DNA of 64,000 nt, from the NCBI RefSeq assembly GCF_005938745.2, contig NZ_VCBX02000001.1, positions 5,966,501-6,030,500 of the forward strand, read 5' to 3'. Positions within the stretch are counted from its first letter, which is position 1. Each line of letters starts with the position of its first letter. The DNA is from Rhodococcus sp. KBS0724 (GTDB lineage: Bacteria; Actinomycetota; Actinomycetes; Mycobacteriales; Mycobacteriaceae). The position numbers were made by a program, and so were the translations under genes. Shown here piece after piece: positions 24,799 to 34,033 of this stretch. A model generated the notes under the pieces. That model ran no database searches. It saw only the letters and a program-made list of their open reading frames with translations, and was not told the DNA's origin.

Positions 24799-25659
24799 AT
24801 GTGTCCTGCATCACCGCCACTGTTGTCACTGAGTGGCGGGATACCCCCTGCCTCCGACGCAGTTGAGGACACCAAAGTCGTGAATGGAACGGTCACAACC
24901 TCCCAGGTCAGGCGAGCTACTCGGGAATCCATGTTGGCTCGCGTGACGTCGATTGTCGATGCATACACCTCACCGCACGAGCGACTCAATCTCGAAGAAC
25001 TGGCACTGCGAACCGGGTTGCCACGATCGACCACCCACCGGATTCTCCTCGAGATGGTGGAACTCGATTGGCTGATGAGGCACGAACGTGCATACCGTCT
25101 CGGACCTCGGGCACTGGGGACAGTCGGACCCGAAGTCGCGCAAGCTCATGTGCGGATTGCAGCCAACGACATCATTCGCGAGCTCTACCTGCGCACCGGC
25201 ATGGTGATTCATCTCGGAGTCCTCCACGGTGGACACGAGTACTTTCTGGACAAGATGGGTGGACCACTCGCCACCGCGTTGCGCTCACGCGTCGGTGCAC
25301 GATTTCCCGCGCACCGCGGCGCGGGTGGGCGCTCCATGCTTGCCTTGCTTTCCCCGGAAGAAGTCGATCCGATGATCGAGAGAAACCTTGCGGCTGTGCC
25401 GTCTGCCGACCCTTGGGAATTGGATGCCCTGCACGCCGAACTTGCACGCATTCGCACGTCGCACGGCATCGCGTATCAATCGACCGGGAGAGTCGCGGGG
25501 TTCGGTTCCGGAAGAATCTCCAGCTTGGGTTGCGCGATAAGAACTCCCGACGGCGCAGTGGTGTCACTGTGTGTCGCGGGCGAGGCCGAGAAAGTTCATC
25601 TCGACCGAGTGACGCCACTGGTCAGAAAAGCCGCCGACGACCTCGCTGCCGCGGTCTGA
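24799..25659 (+). CDS. IclR-family regulator
   Basis: An IclR-type protein of about 286 residues. The winged helix is at residues about 45-110 (VTSIVDAYTSPHERLNLEEL and LPRSTTHRILLEMVELDWL). The ligand-binding GAF-like domain follows (RTGMVIHLGVLHGGHEYFL, RFPAHRGAGGRSMLALLSP, and SLGCAIRTPDGAVVSLCVAG). The first 25-40 residues are not conserved in style, so a GTG or ATG near 24880 or 24931 may be the real start. It lies between two mycofactocin-type SDR genes and ahead of the KshA-like gene, so it probably controls this catabolic block. Confidence 0.85.
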   Translation: MCPASPPLLSLSGGIPPASDAVEDTKVVNGTVTTSQVRRATRESMLARVTSIVDAYTSPHERLNLEELALRTGLPRSTTHRILLEMVELDWLMRHERAYRLGPRALGTVGPEVAQAHVRIAANDIIRELYLRTGMVIHLGVLHGGHEYFLDKMGGPLATALRSRVGARFPAHRGAGGRSMLALLSPEEVDPMIERNLAAVPSADPWELDALHAELARIRTSHGIAYQSTGRVAGFGSGRISSLGCAIRTPDGAVVSLCVAGEAEKVHLDRVTPLVRKAADDLAAAV

Positions 25660-25764
25660 CCTGCCCTATCTCGATAGCCGAGATGCAGCGACTGTCCATC
25701 CACAGCCTTTGGCTTACTGATTCGAGTACGGCGCCCATTACCGAAGAGGACGAGAGGAATCACC

Positions 25765-26601
25765 GTGGACGAATTCGAAGGCAAAGTTGCACTGATCACC
25801 GGAGCAGCCCGAGGCCAAGGACGTTCTCACGCAGTATCTCTTGCCGAACGAGGCGCCGACATCGTCATTCTCGATCGGTGCGAAAACCGTGAGACCGTCA
25901 CGTATCCGATGGCAACAGTCGAGGACCTGGACGAAACCGCACGGCTGATCGAGAAGACCGGACGCCGCGCGCTGATCGTACGGGCCGATGTGGTCGATCG
26001 AGCAGCGATGGACAGCGCAGTAGCGCAAGGAATCGCAGAATTCGGGCGTATCGACATCGCGGTCGCCAACGCCGGAGTGTCTGCAATGGGTGCCGTTCAA
26101 GGAACCTCGACAGCGCTGTGGGACGAAACCATCGGAAGCAATCTCACCGGAGTGTTCAATACCATCGGCGCCGTAGCGCCAGGGATGATCGAACGCGGAT
26201 ACGGCAGGATCATCACCATCTCGTCGATGCTCGGCCGCCAAGGTGCGACCAACACCGCGGCCTACGTCGCGTCCAAGTGGGGCGTCATCGGGCTGAGCAA
26301 GAGTTCTGCGCTCGATCTCGCGCAGCACGGAATCACCGTCAATGTTGTTGCGCCAGGAAATATCAGCACTCCCATGATCCACAACGAGAATCTCTATCGT
26401 CACATGCGTCCCGATCTGGAATCCCCCACCGCCGACGACGTGGAACCCATCTTCCGGTCACTGCACAGCCAGCCCGTCGCCTGGCTCGATCCATTCGAGA
26501 TCAGCCGCGCCGTCCTCTTCTTCGCTGCCGAGGGCAGTGCCCACATCACCGGCACGGTCATGCCGGTCGACGCCGGTAACGCTGCCCGCGTCAGCGGCTG
26601 A
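25765..26601 (+). CDS. Mycofactocin-type SDR oxidoreductase
   Basis: A 278-residue SDR with a GTG start. It opens with VALITGAARGQGRSHAVSLA and has the family insert TYPMATVEDLDETARLIEKT. It shares the layout of the enzyme at 23856, including VANAG, ITISSMLG, YVASK and TGTVMPVDAGN. It is therefore likely to be another mycofactocin-linked dehydrogenase. It is 42 bp ahead of the KshA-like oxygenase gene and in the same direction, so the two may act on one substrate. Confidence 0.88.
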   Translation: MDEFEGKVALITGAARGQGRSHAVSLAERGADIVILDRCENRETVTYPMATVEDLDETARLIEKTGRRALIVRADVVDRAAMDSAVAQGIAEFGRIDIAVANAGVSAMGAVQGTSTALWDETIGSNLTGVFNTIGAVAPGMIERGYGRIITISSMLGRQGATNTAAYVASKWGVIGLSKSSALDLAQHGITVNVVAPGNISTPMIHNENLYRHMRPDLESPTADDVEPIFRSLHSQPVAWLDPFEISRAVLFFAAEGSAHITGTVMPVDAGNAARVSG

Positions 26602-26643
26602 CCCGCATCCACTCGAACAGCATTCGATCGAAGGAACCTTCTC

Positions 26644-27786
26644 ATGGCGACATCAGTACCCAACTCCGACGACGCAGTCCGCGAGATCGAGGCCAAGGAC
26701 GCCCCCACCCGGTTTGCTCGCGGCTGGCACTGCCTCGGCCTCTCTCGTGAATTCAACGACGGAAAACCTCACTCGATCACCGCTTTCGGCACCAAACTGG
26801 TCGTCTTTGCCGGAGAGAGCGGGGATCTGAAGGTACTGGACGCCTATTGCCGTCACATGGGTGGAGACCTGTCTCAGGGCGAGGTCAAGGGCGATTCTGT
26901 GGCGTGCCCGTTCCACGACTGGCGTTGGGGCGGCAACGGCAAATGCACGGGCATCCCGTACGCCCGCCGGGTACCGCCGCTAGCCCGAACACGCTCCTGG
27001 CCGACGCTCGATCAGGACGGAATGTTGTTCGTCTACAACGATCCCGAAGGAAAACCGCCGCCGCCCGAGGTCGCGCCGCCGCGTATTCTCGGGGCGACAT
27101 CCGACGAGTGGACGGATTGGAAGGGCTTCAAGCAGACAATTGTTCAAACCAACTGCCGCGAACTGATCGACAACAACGTCGACATGGCACACTTCTTCTA
27201 CATTCACGGTTCGTTCCCGACGTATTTCAAGAATGTCTTCGAAGGCCATGTTTCCGCGCAGTACATGAACGGGATGAGCCGGGAGGATATTCGTCCACCC
27301 GCCAAGGACGGTCAACCACAACTTCTCGGAAATAGTTCGGCAGCAGCCTATTACGGTCCGTCGTTCATGATCGACGAGTTGACCTACCATTACGACAAGT
27401 TCGATCTGGAGTCGATTCTGCTCAACTGCCACTACCCGATCGACGAGAACAGTTTCGTGCTGACGTACGGCGTGATCGTCAAGAAATCCGAACATCTTGA
27501 TGCCGCAGCGGCTGAACAGATGGCCGAAAACATGGGCACGTTCATCACCAGAGGTTTCGAGCAAGACATCGAAATCTGGAGAAACAAAGCGCGCATCGAC
27601 AATCCGCTTCTCTGCGAGCAGGACGGGCCGGTGTACCAGCTTCGCCGTTGGTACGAACAGTTCTACGTCGATGCCGCCGACGTCACGAATGACATGACCG
27701 ACCGATTCGAATACGAACTCGACACTTCTCGCCCCGTCGAGTCGTGGCGGCAAGAGGTTGCCGACAACATGGCAGCGCGTCAGTGA
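26644..27786 (+). CDS. kshA: KshA-type Rieske oxygenase (3-ketosteroid 9-alpha-hydroxylase oxygenase homologue)
   Basis: A 380-residue Rieske non-haem iron oxygenase. The [2Fe-2S] ligands are Cys69, His71, Cys88 and His91 in YCRHMGGDL and CPFHDWRW. The mononuclear iron site has NNVDMAHFFYIH (His183, His188), with an aspartate downstream in FEQDIEIWRNK. Close agreement with actinobacterial KshA runs from PTRFARGWHCLGL to RRWYEQFYVDAADV. It needs an electron donor such as KshB, which is not in the window. Rhodococci hold several KshA paralogues with different steroid preferences, and which one this is cannot be told. Confidence 0.9.
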   Translation: MATSVPNSDDAVREIEAKDAPTRFARGWHCLGLSREFNDGKPHSITAFGTKLVVFAGESGDLKVLDAYCRHMGGDLSQGEVKGDSVACPFHDWRWGGNGKCTGIPYARRVPPLARTRSWPTLDQDGMLFVYNDPEGKPPPPEVAPPRILGATSDEWTDWKGFKQTIVQTNCRELIDNNVDMAHFFYIHGSFPTYFKNVFEGHVSAQYMNGMSREDIRPPAKDGQPQLLGNSSAAAYYGPSFMIDELTYHYDKFDLESILLNCHYPIDENSFVLTYGVIVKKSEHLDAAAAEQMAENMGTFITRGFEQDIEIWRNKARIDNPLLCEQDGPVYQLRRWYEQFYVDAADVTNDMTDRFEYELDTSRPVESWRQEVADNMAARQ

Positions 27787-28016
27787 GCAAGTCTGTTCAG
27801 ATCACTTGCGGGACATGCTCGGCCGAGGTAGTGGTGAAGAAGTTCAGTTGGCACCACACCACGGTGCAGTGGAACGCGGCGACGGCGTCGAACTGCACCG
27901 AACTCGGTGCCCCTTCCGTCGGGGCGCACGACATCGCCGCGATGCGCAGTTGCCCACGGCTACGGGACGCGATCAATGTGGCAGCGGTCGAGGGAAAATT
28001 CGGCAACCTTGACTGA
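27783..28016 (+). CDS. Small four-cysteine protein coupled to the KshA-type gene
   Basis: A 77-residue protein with a GTG start that overlaps the oxygenase stop codon as GTGA. It begins MSKSVQITCGTCSAEVVV and has cysteines at 9, 12, 38 and 57 (CGTC, NCTEL, SCPRL), so a zinc or Fe-S site is possible. It is not a classical ferredoxin: the CxxxxCxxC pattern is missing. Tight coupling suggests a partner or maturation factor of the oxygenase. I do not recognise the family. Confidence 0.75.
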   Translation: MSKSVQITCGTCSAEVVVKKFSWHHTTVQWNAATASNCTELGAPSVGAHDIAAMRSCPRLRDAINVAAVEGKFGNLD

Positions 28017-28048
28017 TACCTTCGGCACGGCACAGTGAGGAATTGGAC

Positions 28049-28504
28049 ATGAGCAGTTCGGCCACCGCGATTACAAACCTGTTGTACACCTACGCCGAGA
28101 ATATCGACGCAGGCCGCCTCGAAGACGCCGCGACATTGTTCCGGCACGCGACGATACGTACTCGCGGCGGCACAGTACTCGACGAGGCGGGCCTGCTGAA
28201 CCTGTGGCGTACCAATGTCAAGATCTACGACGACGGCACTCCGCGCACAAAACATGTCATCACGAATCCCATTATCGAGATCGACGATGACGCCGGGCGT
28301 GCGACCTGCCGTTCCTATTACACTGTGCTTCAGGCAACTTCGGCACTGCCGCTCCAGGTCATCGCCGCCGGGCGGTACCACGACGAGTTCGAGCGCGCCG
28401 GCGAGACATGGCGTTTTGCGTCTCGCGACTACTCACTACTGGACTTGGTCGGAGATTTCAGTAGCCACCTCCTGATGGATCCAAGCCCGGCACCGGAGAA
28501 CTGA
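28049..28504 (+). CDS. NTF2/SnoaL-fold protein
   Basis: A 151-residue protein with an N-terminal helix pattern typical of the fold (TAITNLLYTYAENIDAGRLE, then DAATLFRHATIRTRGGTV) and the strand-rich C-terminus RYHDEFERAGETWRFASRDY. GAGG lies eight bases ahead of the ATG. Proteins of this type in aromatic and steroid clusters resemble small dioxygenase beta subunits or dehydratases. It ends 3 bp from the stop of lutC on the other strand. It is probably in the kshA operon. Confidence 0.8.
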   Translation: MSSSATAITNLLYTYAENIDAGRLEDAATLFRHATIRTRGGTVLDEAGLLNLWRTNVKIYDDGTPRTKHVITNPIIEIDDDAGRATCRSYYTVLQATSALPLQVIAAGRYHDEFERAGETWRFASRDYSLLDLVGDFSSHLLMDPSPAPEN

Positions 28505-28507
28505 CCT

Positions 28508-29131
28508 TCAGTCGACGATCACGACATGAAGATTTCGTGGTCCGTGAACACCTTCGACGCGCTCGAGTTCGATGTCGGAGGTTGCCGACGGCCCACTGAT
28601 CATGGTGGTGGGCCGCTCGGGGGTCAGCTTTGCCATCGCCTCCGGCACACCCACTTCCACGCCCCCGCGATGTACGACGCAGATGTGGGTGTCGGGAACC
28701 AGAGTCAACGCACGACGTCCCTGATCCGGGCCGGCATCGAGAAAGATGGTGCCGGTCTCGGCGCACGACACCCTGGACCCGGTAACCACCGCGTCCAGCC
28801 GTTCGAGCTCGGGCGCAGGCACTTCGGAGCTGTCGACCACCAGTTCGCCGCCGAAACCGGCAAGCCAGGAACGGTCAAGGCCGACCGGTATGCCCACGGT
28901 TTTCACATCGTTCGCGACACAGATATCGTTGATCGTCTCCGCGATATCCGTTGCGCTGCACTGATAGACATGTGCCTTGTAGTCCACCAGACGATCGACA
29001 AGAAGCTCGATGCGCTCGGAATCGGGCAAAGATCTGCCGGTGCGGTAATGACGCGGGATTTCGGCATCGCGAGCCGGAGCAAGTGTGATCGCGTCGCGGA
29101 TGCGTCCTAACACCAAGTCACGTGAACTCAT
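28508..29131 (-). CDS. lutC: LutC-type lactate utilisation protein
   Basis: A 207-residue LUD-domain protein, starting at MSSRDLVLGRIRDAI. The motif VTGSRVSCAETGTIFLDAGP is the LutC signature, followed by LTLVPDTHICVV and SGPSATSDIEL (typical SGPSRTADIE). It is the third subunit of the LutABC complex that oxidises L-lactate to pyruvate in the cytoplasm. The start overlaps the lutB stop as ATGA. Confidence 0.93.
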   Translation of the reverse strand: MSSRDLVLGRIRDAITLAPARDAEIPRHYRTGRSLPDSERIELLVDRLVDYKAHVYQCSATDIAETINDICVANDVKTVGIPVGLDRSWLAGFGGELVVDSSEVPAPELERLDAVVTGSRVSCAETGTIFLDAGPDQGRRALTLVPDTHICVVHRGGVEVGVPEAMAKLTPERPTTMISGPSATSDIELERVEGVHGPRNLHVVIVD

Positions 29132-30648
29132 TTGCCTGCCTTCCCTTCGCGACGAGCCTCGTCCAATGCCGCTCGGCCTTCGTCGGAATCCCACCAGGAT
29201 CGGAAGGTCTGCTTGGGTGGTGCCGGGATGTCTCTGGCCGCGGTCCAACCGTTCAGAGGTGGTGGAAGCGTCGAAATCTTGCCCTTCTTGCCGGCCACGA
29301 TGCGGCCCAGTCCAGCAGCCTTCTGCGCGGCAGTCCAGCGCGTCGACGTGGACATCGCGAACGACGCCGCCTTCATCGCTACCGATTCAGCCGTCACACC
29401 AGCTTGTTCCACCTTCTGATGCCTCAATTCGACAAGCAGCGAAGGAATGTCAATTTTCACCGGGCACGCGTCGAAGCACGCGCCACACAGACTCGAGGCA
29501 AAGGGAAGCGTCGAGTTGGGGTCGTCCTTGCCGTGCATCCCGGCCAGTTGCGGTGTCAGCACCGCACCGATCGGTCCCGGATACGTTGATCCGTAGGCGT
29601 GTCCACCGGTGCGCTCGTAGACAGGACACACGTTGAGGCAAGCCGAGCACCGAATGCAGTTGAGTGCCTCGCGGCCGATCTTGTCGGCCAACGCCGCGGT
29701 ACGGCCGTTGTCGAGCAGAACCAGGTGAAACTCCTGGGGGCCGTCACCGGGCGTGACGCCGGTCCACATCGAGGTATAGGGGTTCATCCGCTCACCCGTC
29801 GAGGATCGCGGGAGGAGCTGGAGGAAAACCTCGAGATCCTGATACGTCGGCAGGATCTTCTCGATGCCCATCACGGTGATCAGAGTTTTCGGCAGTGTCA
29901 GGCACATGCGTCCATTGCCCTCGGACTCCACAACGGTAAGCGTGCCGGTATCCGCGATCCCGAAGTTTGCACCCGAAATAGCCACCGGGGTGGTCATGAA
30001 CTTGTGGCGCAGGAACTTTCGTGCAGCGCCGGCAAGATCGGCCGGATTGTCCCCGAGATTCGGGTCCACATCGGGCATCTCACGCAGGAAGATCTCCCGA
30101 ATCTCGGATCGATTGCGATGGATCGCGGGAACCAGAATGTGCGACGGTTTGTCGTGGCCGAGTTGGACGATCAATTCCGCAAGATCGGTCTCGTACGCCA
30201 GAATGCCCTGGGTTTCGAGGTGCTCGTTGAGACCGATCTCCTGCGTTGCCATCGACTTGACCTTGATGACCTCGTCGGAACCGGTGGCTTTGACAAGCTC
30301 GGTCACAATCGCGTTGGCCTCGTTGGCGTCTGCTGCCCAGTGAACGTGTCCGCCGCGAGCGATGACCGCGGCTTCGAATTTTTCGAGCAATTCAGGCAAT
30401 CGTGCCATGACGTCGGTTTTGATCGCAGATCCGGCGTCGCGTAGCTCTTCCCAGTCCGGGAGCTCACCGGTGACATGGAGACGCTTGGCGCGAATGGTGT
30501 GTGTGGCTTTGCCGATATTTCGACGCAGTTGCGCGTTTGCCAGCTCGTGATGCGCTGCGACGGGAAACTTTTCGGTTCCGCGCAGAAATCCCGCACCTTC
30601 GGGTGACCGCGGGGGGAAGCTGGGCAGGCCCAGCGTCACGGCGCTCAC
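29128..30648 (-). CDS. lutB: LutB-type iron-sulfur lactate oxidation subunit
   Basis: A 506-residue protein. The N-terminal LUD domain (residues about 60-300) includes SGANFGIADTGTLTVVESEG. The C-terminal part has two [4Fe-4S] motifs, CIRCSACLNVCPVY and CGACFDACPVKIDIP, and the PGPIGAVLTP loop. It transfers electrons from lactate through LutA. Overlaps of 4 bp with both lutA and lutC show translational coupling. Confidence 0.95.
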   Translation of the reverse strand: MSAVTLGLPSFPPRSPEGAGFLRGTEKFPVAAHHELANAQLRRNIGKATHTIRAKRLHVTGELPDWEELRDAGSAIKTDVMARLPELLEKFEAAVIARGGHVHWAADANEANAIVTELVKATGSDEVIKVKSMATQEIGLNEHLETQGILAYETDLAELIVQLGHDKPSHILVPAIHRNRSEIREIFLREMPDVDPNLGDNPADLAGAARKFLRHKFMTTPVAISGANFGIADTGTLTVVESEGNGRMCLTLPKTLITVMGIEKILPTYQDLEVFLQLLPRSSTGERMNPYTSMWTGVTPGDGPQEFHLVLLDNGRTAALADKIGREALNCIRCSACLNVCPVYERTGGHAYGSTYPGPIGAVLTPQLAGMHGKDDPNSTLPFASSLCGACFDACPVKIDIPSLLVELRHQKVEQAGVTAESVAMKAASFAMSTSTRWTAAQKAAGLGRIVAGKKGKISTLPPPLNGWTAARDIPAPPKQTFRSWWDSDEGRAALDEARREGKAGK

Positions 30649-31394
30649 GCGTGCACCCGGCTTTCCACCGATGCCAGGATCTCCGCGAGGTGAATGGTCT
30701 TGGCGCCCATCTGCAGTCGCGACATTCCGCCACCGATATGCATCAGGCAGGACGAGTCACCGGCGCTGCAGAACTCGGCGCCGGTATCGGCTACATGGCG
30801 AATCTTGTCGGCCAGCATGGCCGTCGACGTCTCCGCGTTCTTGATGGCAAAGGTGCCGCCGAACCCGCAGCAGGAATCTGCTTCGGGGAGTTCCACCAGA
30901 TCGATGTCGCGAACGTTGCGCAGCAACTGCAGCGGCTTGTCGCCTACTCGCAGCATGCGCAGGGAGTGACAGGTCGGGTGATAAGTGACCCGGTGCGGGA
31001 AGTACGCGCCCACATCGGTGACATCGAGGACGTCGACCAGAAATTCGGAGAGTTCGTACGTCTTGGCCTTCACCGTCTGCACCTGCCCACACAGCGACGC
31101 GGTGCCGTAGCGCTCGGCAACAACCTCGTGCTGATGCCGGACCGATCCCACACACGATCCCGACGGCGCAACCACAGCGTCGATCGACGTGTCACCGAAC
31201 GTATCGGCGTAGTTCGCGACCAACGGCAACGCCCCCGGCTGGTAGCCGGTGTTGACGTGCATCTGCCCGCAGCATGTCTGTCCGGGCGGAAACACGACGT
31301 CGTGCCCAAGACGGGTGAGCAGGAGGGCGGTGGCCTTGGCCGCATCAGGAAACATCGTGTCTCCGATACAGGTGGCGAACAGCGCTACTCGCAT
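30645..31394 (-). CDS. lutA: LutA-type lactate oxidation subunit (two CCG domains)
   Basis: A 249-residue protein starting at MRVALFATCIGDTMFPDAAK. It has two cysteine-rich CCG motifs, QTCCGQMHVNTGY and DSCCGFGGTFAIKN, together with the upstream HPTCHSLR. These are characteristic of heterodisulfide reductase-type subunits such as LutA/GlpC. It is the promoter-proximal gene of lutABC, facing the lactate permease across two palindromic operators. Confidence 0.95.
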   Translation of the reverse strand: MRVALFATCIGDTMFPDAAKATALLLTRLGHDVVFPPGQTCCGQMHVNTGYQPGALPLVANYADTFGDTSIDAVVAPSGSCVGSVRHQHEVVAERYGTASLCGQVQTVKAKTYELSEFLVDVLDVTDVGAYFPHRVTYHPTCHSLRMLRVGDKPLQLLRNVRDIDLVELPEADSCCGFGGTFAIKNAETSTAMLADKIRHVADTGAEFCSAGDSSCLMHIGGGMSRLQMGAKTIHLAEILASVESRVHA

Positions 31395-31415
31395 GTGATC
31401 TCCGCAATCTTTCGG

Positions 31416-31542
31416 TGTGGTCAGACCACAGTAAAGCACGGTCAGCGCCTCAAGGAACCCGAATACCCCGAAACAACAAGAAATCCACACAACACTCGAT
31501 TGTGAGCCGGGTCATGGTGTACGTTCCTGTGGTCCGACCACA
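31416..31542. promoter_or_regulatory. Two LldR-type operators between lutA and the lactate permease
   Basis: TGTGGTCAGACCACA (31416-31430) and TGTGGTCCGACCACA (31528-31542) are 15-bp perfect palindromes that differ only at the central base and are 112 bp apart. TGGTC-N-GACCA is the binding site type of FadR-subfamily GntR regulators. One site flanks each divergent promoter, so looping by the regulator at 33269 is plausible. Confidence 0.88.
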
Positions 31543-31578
31543 CAAACTGTCATTTCGACCGCCCGTCAGGAGAAACCT

Positions 31579-33246
31579 GTGGCTACCGAGCTACTTGCGG
31601 TGAGTTTCACACCGTCCACCACCGCGATCGGCGGGTCGTTGACCGCGTCGGCGCTCGTCGGGCTACTTCCCCTGGCGACGTTCTTCGTCCTCCTGGCCGG
31701 GTTCAAACTCAAAGCCTGGTACTCAGGACTCGGCGCGCTGGCTGTTGCGGCGATTGTTGCTGTGGTCGGCTTCGACATGCCCGCGTCACTGACGGCACTC
31801 TCGGCCCTCCAAGGCATCACCTTCGGGCTGTTTCCCGTCATGTGGATCGTGGTCACCGCAATCTGGTTCTACGAACTGACGGTCGTCAGCGGGCGATTCG
31901 AAGACCTCCGACGCGTCTTCAACACTGTCGGCCGCGGCGACATGCGCGTGCAGGCCATGCTCATCGCATTCTGTTTCGGCGGAATGCTCGAAGCGCTCGC
32001 CGGCTTCGGTGCACCCGTCGCGATCACCGGCGCCATGCTCATCGCCATCGGAATGCCGCCGATCCGCGCGGCTGTGACCGTCCTGGTCGCCAACACTGCA
32101 CCGGTTGCCTTCGGCGCCATGGCAATTCCGATCACGACGGCCGGTAACCTGACCGGCATTCCCGCTACCGAGATCGCCGCCGTCGTCGGTCGTCAGACGC
32201 CGATCCTGGCACTGTTCGTACCGCTTCTGCTCCTGTTCCTGGTCGACGGAAAACGCGGAATGAAGCAGGTCTGGCCCATTGCATTAGTCACCGGCGCCGT
32301 CTTTGCCCTGGCTCAGTTCTGGTGCTCTAGCCACTTCTCGTACGAATTAACCGACGTAGTCGCCTCTCTCGCCGGCCTCGCGGCTGCGGTCACGATGCTG
32401 CGATTCTGGCATCCCGCAACTCCCGACGATCAGCGCTCCAAGGTCGAGCCCGAAAAGCTCAGTCCGTCAAGAACTTTCCTGGCACTCTTCCCCTACCTGC
32501 TGGTGATCGTAGTCTTCGGCGTCGCCAAGCTCTGGACCGCCGGATTCGACCTCCCCGCATGGCTGAGCAAAACCGATCGCAAGGTCGAATGGCCGGGACT
32601 GTACGGAAATCTGCTGACCGACACGGGAACTCCCTCGTCGAGTGCGATTTACACGTTCTCCTGGCTGTCCAACCCCGGCACGCTCCTCTTGATCTGCGGC
32701 ATCATCGTCACGGCGGTGTACGGATTCTGGACTCACGGCGGACGCTTCCCGTTGACCGCCAGGCAATCGCTGACCACCTTCGGCACCACAGTCGTCAAGA
32801 TGCGTCTGGCCATCGCAACGGTCGCCACCGTGCTCGGCCTGAGCTACGTCATGAACCAGTCCGGACAGACCGTCTCGATCGGCACCTGGCTGGCGGGCAC
32901 CGGCGCTGCATTCGCTTTCTTCTCCCCCATGCTCGGCTGGCTCGGTACAGCCGTGACCGGTTCAGACACCTCCGCAAACGCCCTGTTCGCCAAGCTGCAG
33001 CAGGTGGCGGGACAGACTGCGGGCATCGATCCGACGCTCTTGGTTGCGGCCAATACATCGGGTGGCGTCGTAGGAAAGCTGGTCAGCCCCCAAAACCTGA
33101 CGATCGCCGCGACGGCAGTCGGCCAGCTGGGCAGCGAGCCAATCCTGCTGCGCAAGGTCATCGGATACAGCCTCGTCATGCTGCTGGTCCTGTGCACGCT
33201 CGTGTATCTGCAGTCCACCCCGGTCCTGTCGTGGATGCTCCCGTAG
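31579..33246 (+). CDS. lldP: L-lactate permease (LctP/LldP family)
   Basis: A 555-residue, very hydrophobic carrier with more than ten membrane helices. The family pattern GMLEALAGFGAPVAITGAML is present in the central region, and the C-terminus has the conserved TGSDTSANALFAKLQQVAG and ANTSGGVVGKLVSPQNLTIA. The start is a GTG preceded by CAGGAGAA. It imports lactate with protons, divergent from lutABC and followed 22 bp later by its likely regulator. Confidence 0.95.
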   Translation: MATELLAVSFTPSTTAIGGSLTASALVGLLPLATFFVLLAGFKLKAWYSGLGALAVAAIVAVVGFDMPASLTALSALQGITFGLFPVMWIVVTAIWFYELTVVSGRFEDLRRVFNTVGRGDMRVQAMLIAFCFGGMLEALAGFGAPVAITGAMLIAIGMPPIRAAVTVLVANTAPVAFGAMAIPITTAGNLTGIPATEIAAVVGRQTPILALFVPLLLLFLVDGKRGMKQVWPIALVTGAVFALAQFWCSSHFSYELTDVVASLAGLAAAVTMLRFWHPATPDDQRSKVEPEKLSPSRTFLALFPYLLVIVVFGVAKLWTAGFDLPAWLSKTDRKVEWPGLYGNLLTDTGTPSSSAIYTFSWLSNPGTLLLICGIIVTAVYGFWTHGGRFPLTARQSLTTFGTTVVKMRLAIATVATVLGLSYVMNQSGQTVSIGTWLAGTGAAFAFFSPMLGWLGTAVTGSDTSANALFAKLQQVAGQTAGIDPTLLVAANTSGGVVGKLVSPQNLTIAATAVGQLGSEPILLRKVIGYSLVMLLVLCTLVYLQSTPVLSWMLP

Positions 33247-33268
33247 TCGCCACCTAGGCTCTTGGCTC

Positions 33269-33979
33269 ATGCCCTCCGATTCAAGTCCACGCGCGTGGGA
33301 ACAAGTACTGACGCACCTGGAGAAGCGGCTGACCTCGGGAGAAGTTGTCCCAGGTCAGCGGCTTCCGGGTGAGCGCATCCTGGCGGCCGAACTCGGCGTC
33401 GGCCGATCGTCGGTACGTGAGGCCCTACGCGTCATGGAAGCGCTCGGACTACTCAAAGCGCAGACGGGATCCGGCCCGACCTCTGGCGCGATGATCGTCG
33501 CCCGCCCCACCGGCGGCATGACCATGTTGATGCGGATGCAAGTTGCCGCACAAGGGTTTCCAGTGGCAGATGTAGTGAAAACGCGATTGGTCCTCGAAAC
33601 CGAGGTCATGCAGGAACTTGCGCGGACGCAACCCACTCCGGATCTTGGTGCCGCCGTCGAGTTACTCGATTCCATGGACAACCTTGATCTCAGCGCACAC
33701 GAGTTCCTGATCCTCGACGCACAATTTCACGTTGCATTGGCCGATGCTGCCGGCAACCAGGTTGTCGCGGCCATGATGACGGGTCTGCGCGAATCCATCG
33801 AGGCGTACGTCCTCTCCGGCGTCAATCTCGAGTCCTGGCCGACCACATGCTGTCGCCTCCGCCATGAACACCGCGGAATAGTCGACGCCGTGTGGGCCGG
33901 AGATCCCGAGTTGGCACGCGAACGCATCACCGGTCACATCCGTGGCTACTACGCGGAAAGCGCCCATTCAGGAGCCTGA
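33269..33979 (+). CDS. lldR: GntR/FadR-family regulator, probably lactate-responsive
   Basis: A 236-residue FadR-subfamily regulator. The winged helix spans residues about 8-75 (PGQRLPGERILAAELGVGRS, then VREALRVMEALGLLKAQTG). The helical FCD domain contains the metal-binding pattern DAQFHVALADAAGN and HRGIVDAVWAGD. It lies downstream of the permease and 1.8 kb from two FadR-type palindromes, so it is the natural candidate to repress lutABC and lldP until lactate is present. Confidence 0.88.
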   Translation: MPSDSSPRAWEQVLTHLEKRLTSGEVVPGQRLPGERILAAELGVGRSSVREALRVMEALGLLKAQTGSGPTSGAMIVARPTGGMTMLMRMQVAAQGFPVADVVKTRLVLETEVMQELARTQPTPDLGAAVELLDSMDNLDLSAHEFLILDAQFHVALADAAGNQVVAAMMTGLRESIEAYVLSGVNLESWPTTCCRLRHEHRGIVDAVWAGDPELARERITGHIRGYYAESAHSGA

Positions 33980-33986
33980 ACCGGGG

Positions 33987-34014
33987 TTGGTAATTGCACC
34001 CGTTTTTGTAGTGT
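33987..34014 (+). promoter_or_regulatory. Candidate promoter for the tRNA gene
   Basis: TTGGTA (33987-33992) and TAGTGT (34009-34014) with a 16-bp spacer lie 20 bases ahead of the tRNA start. They resemble a housekeeping -35/-10 pair. This is a visual match only. Confidence 0.3.
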
Positions 34015-34033
34015 AAGGTTGGTTTCACACCGA

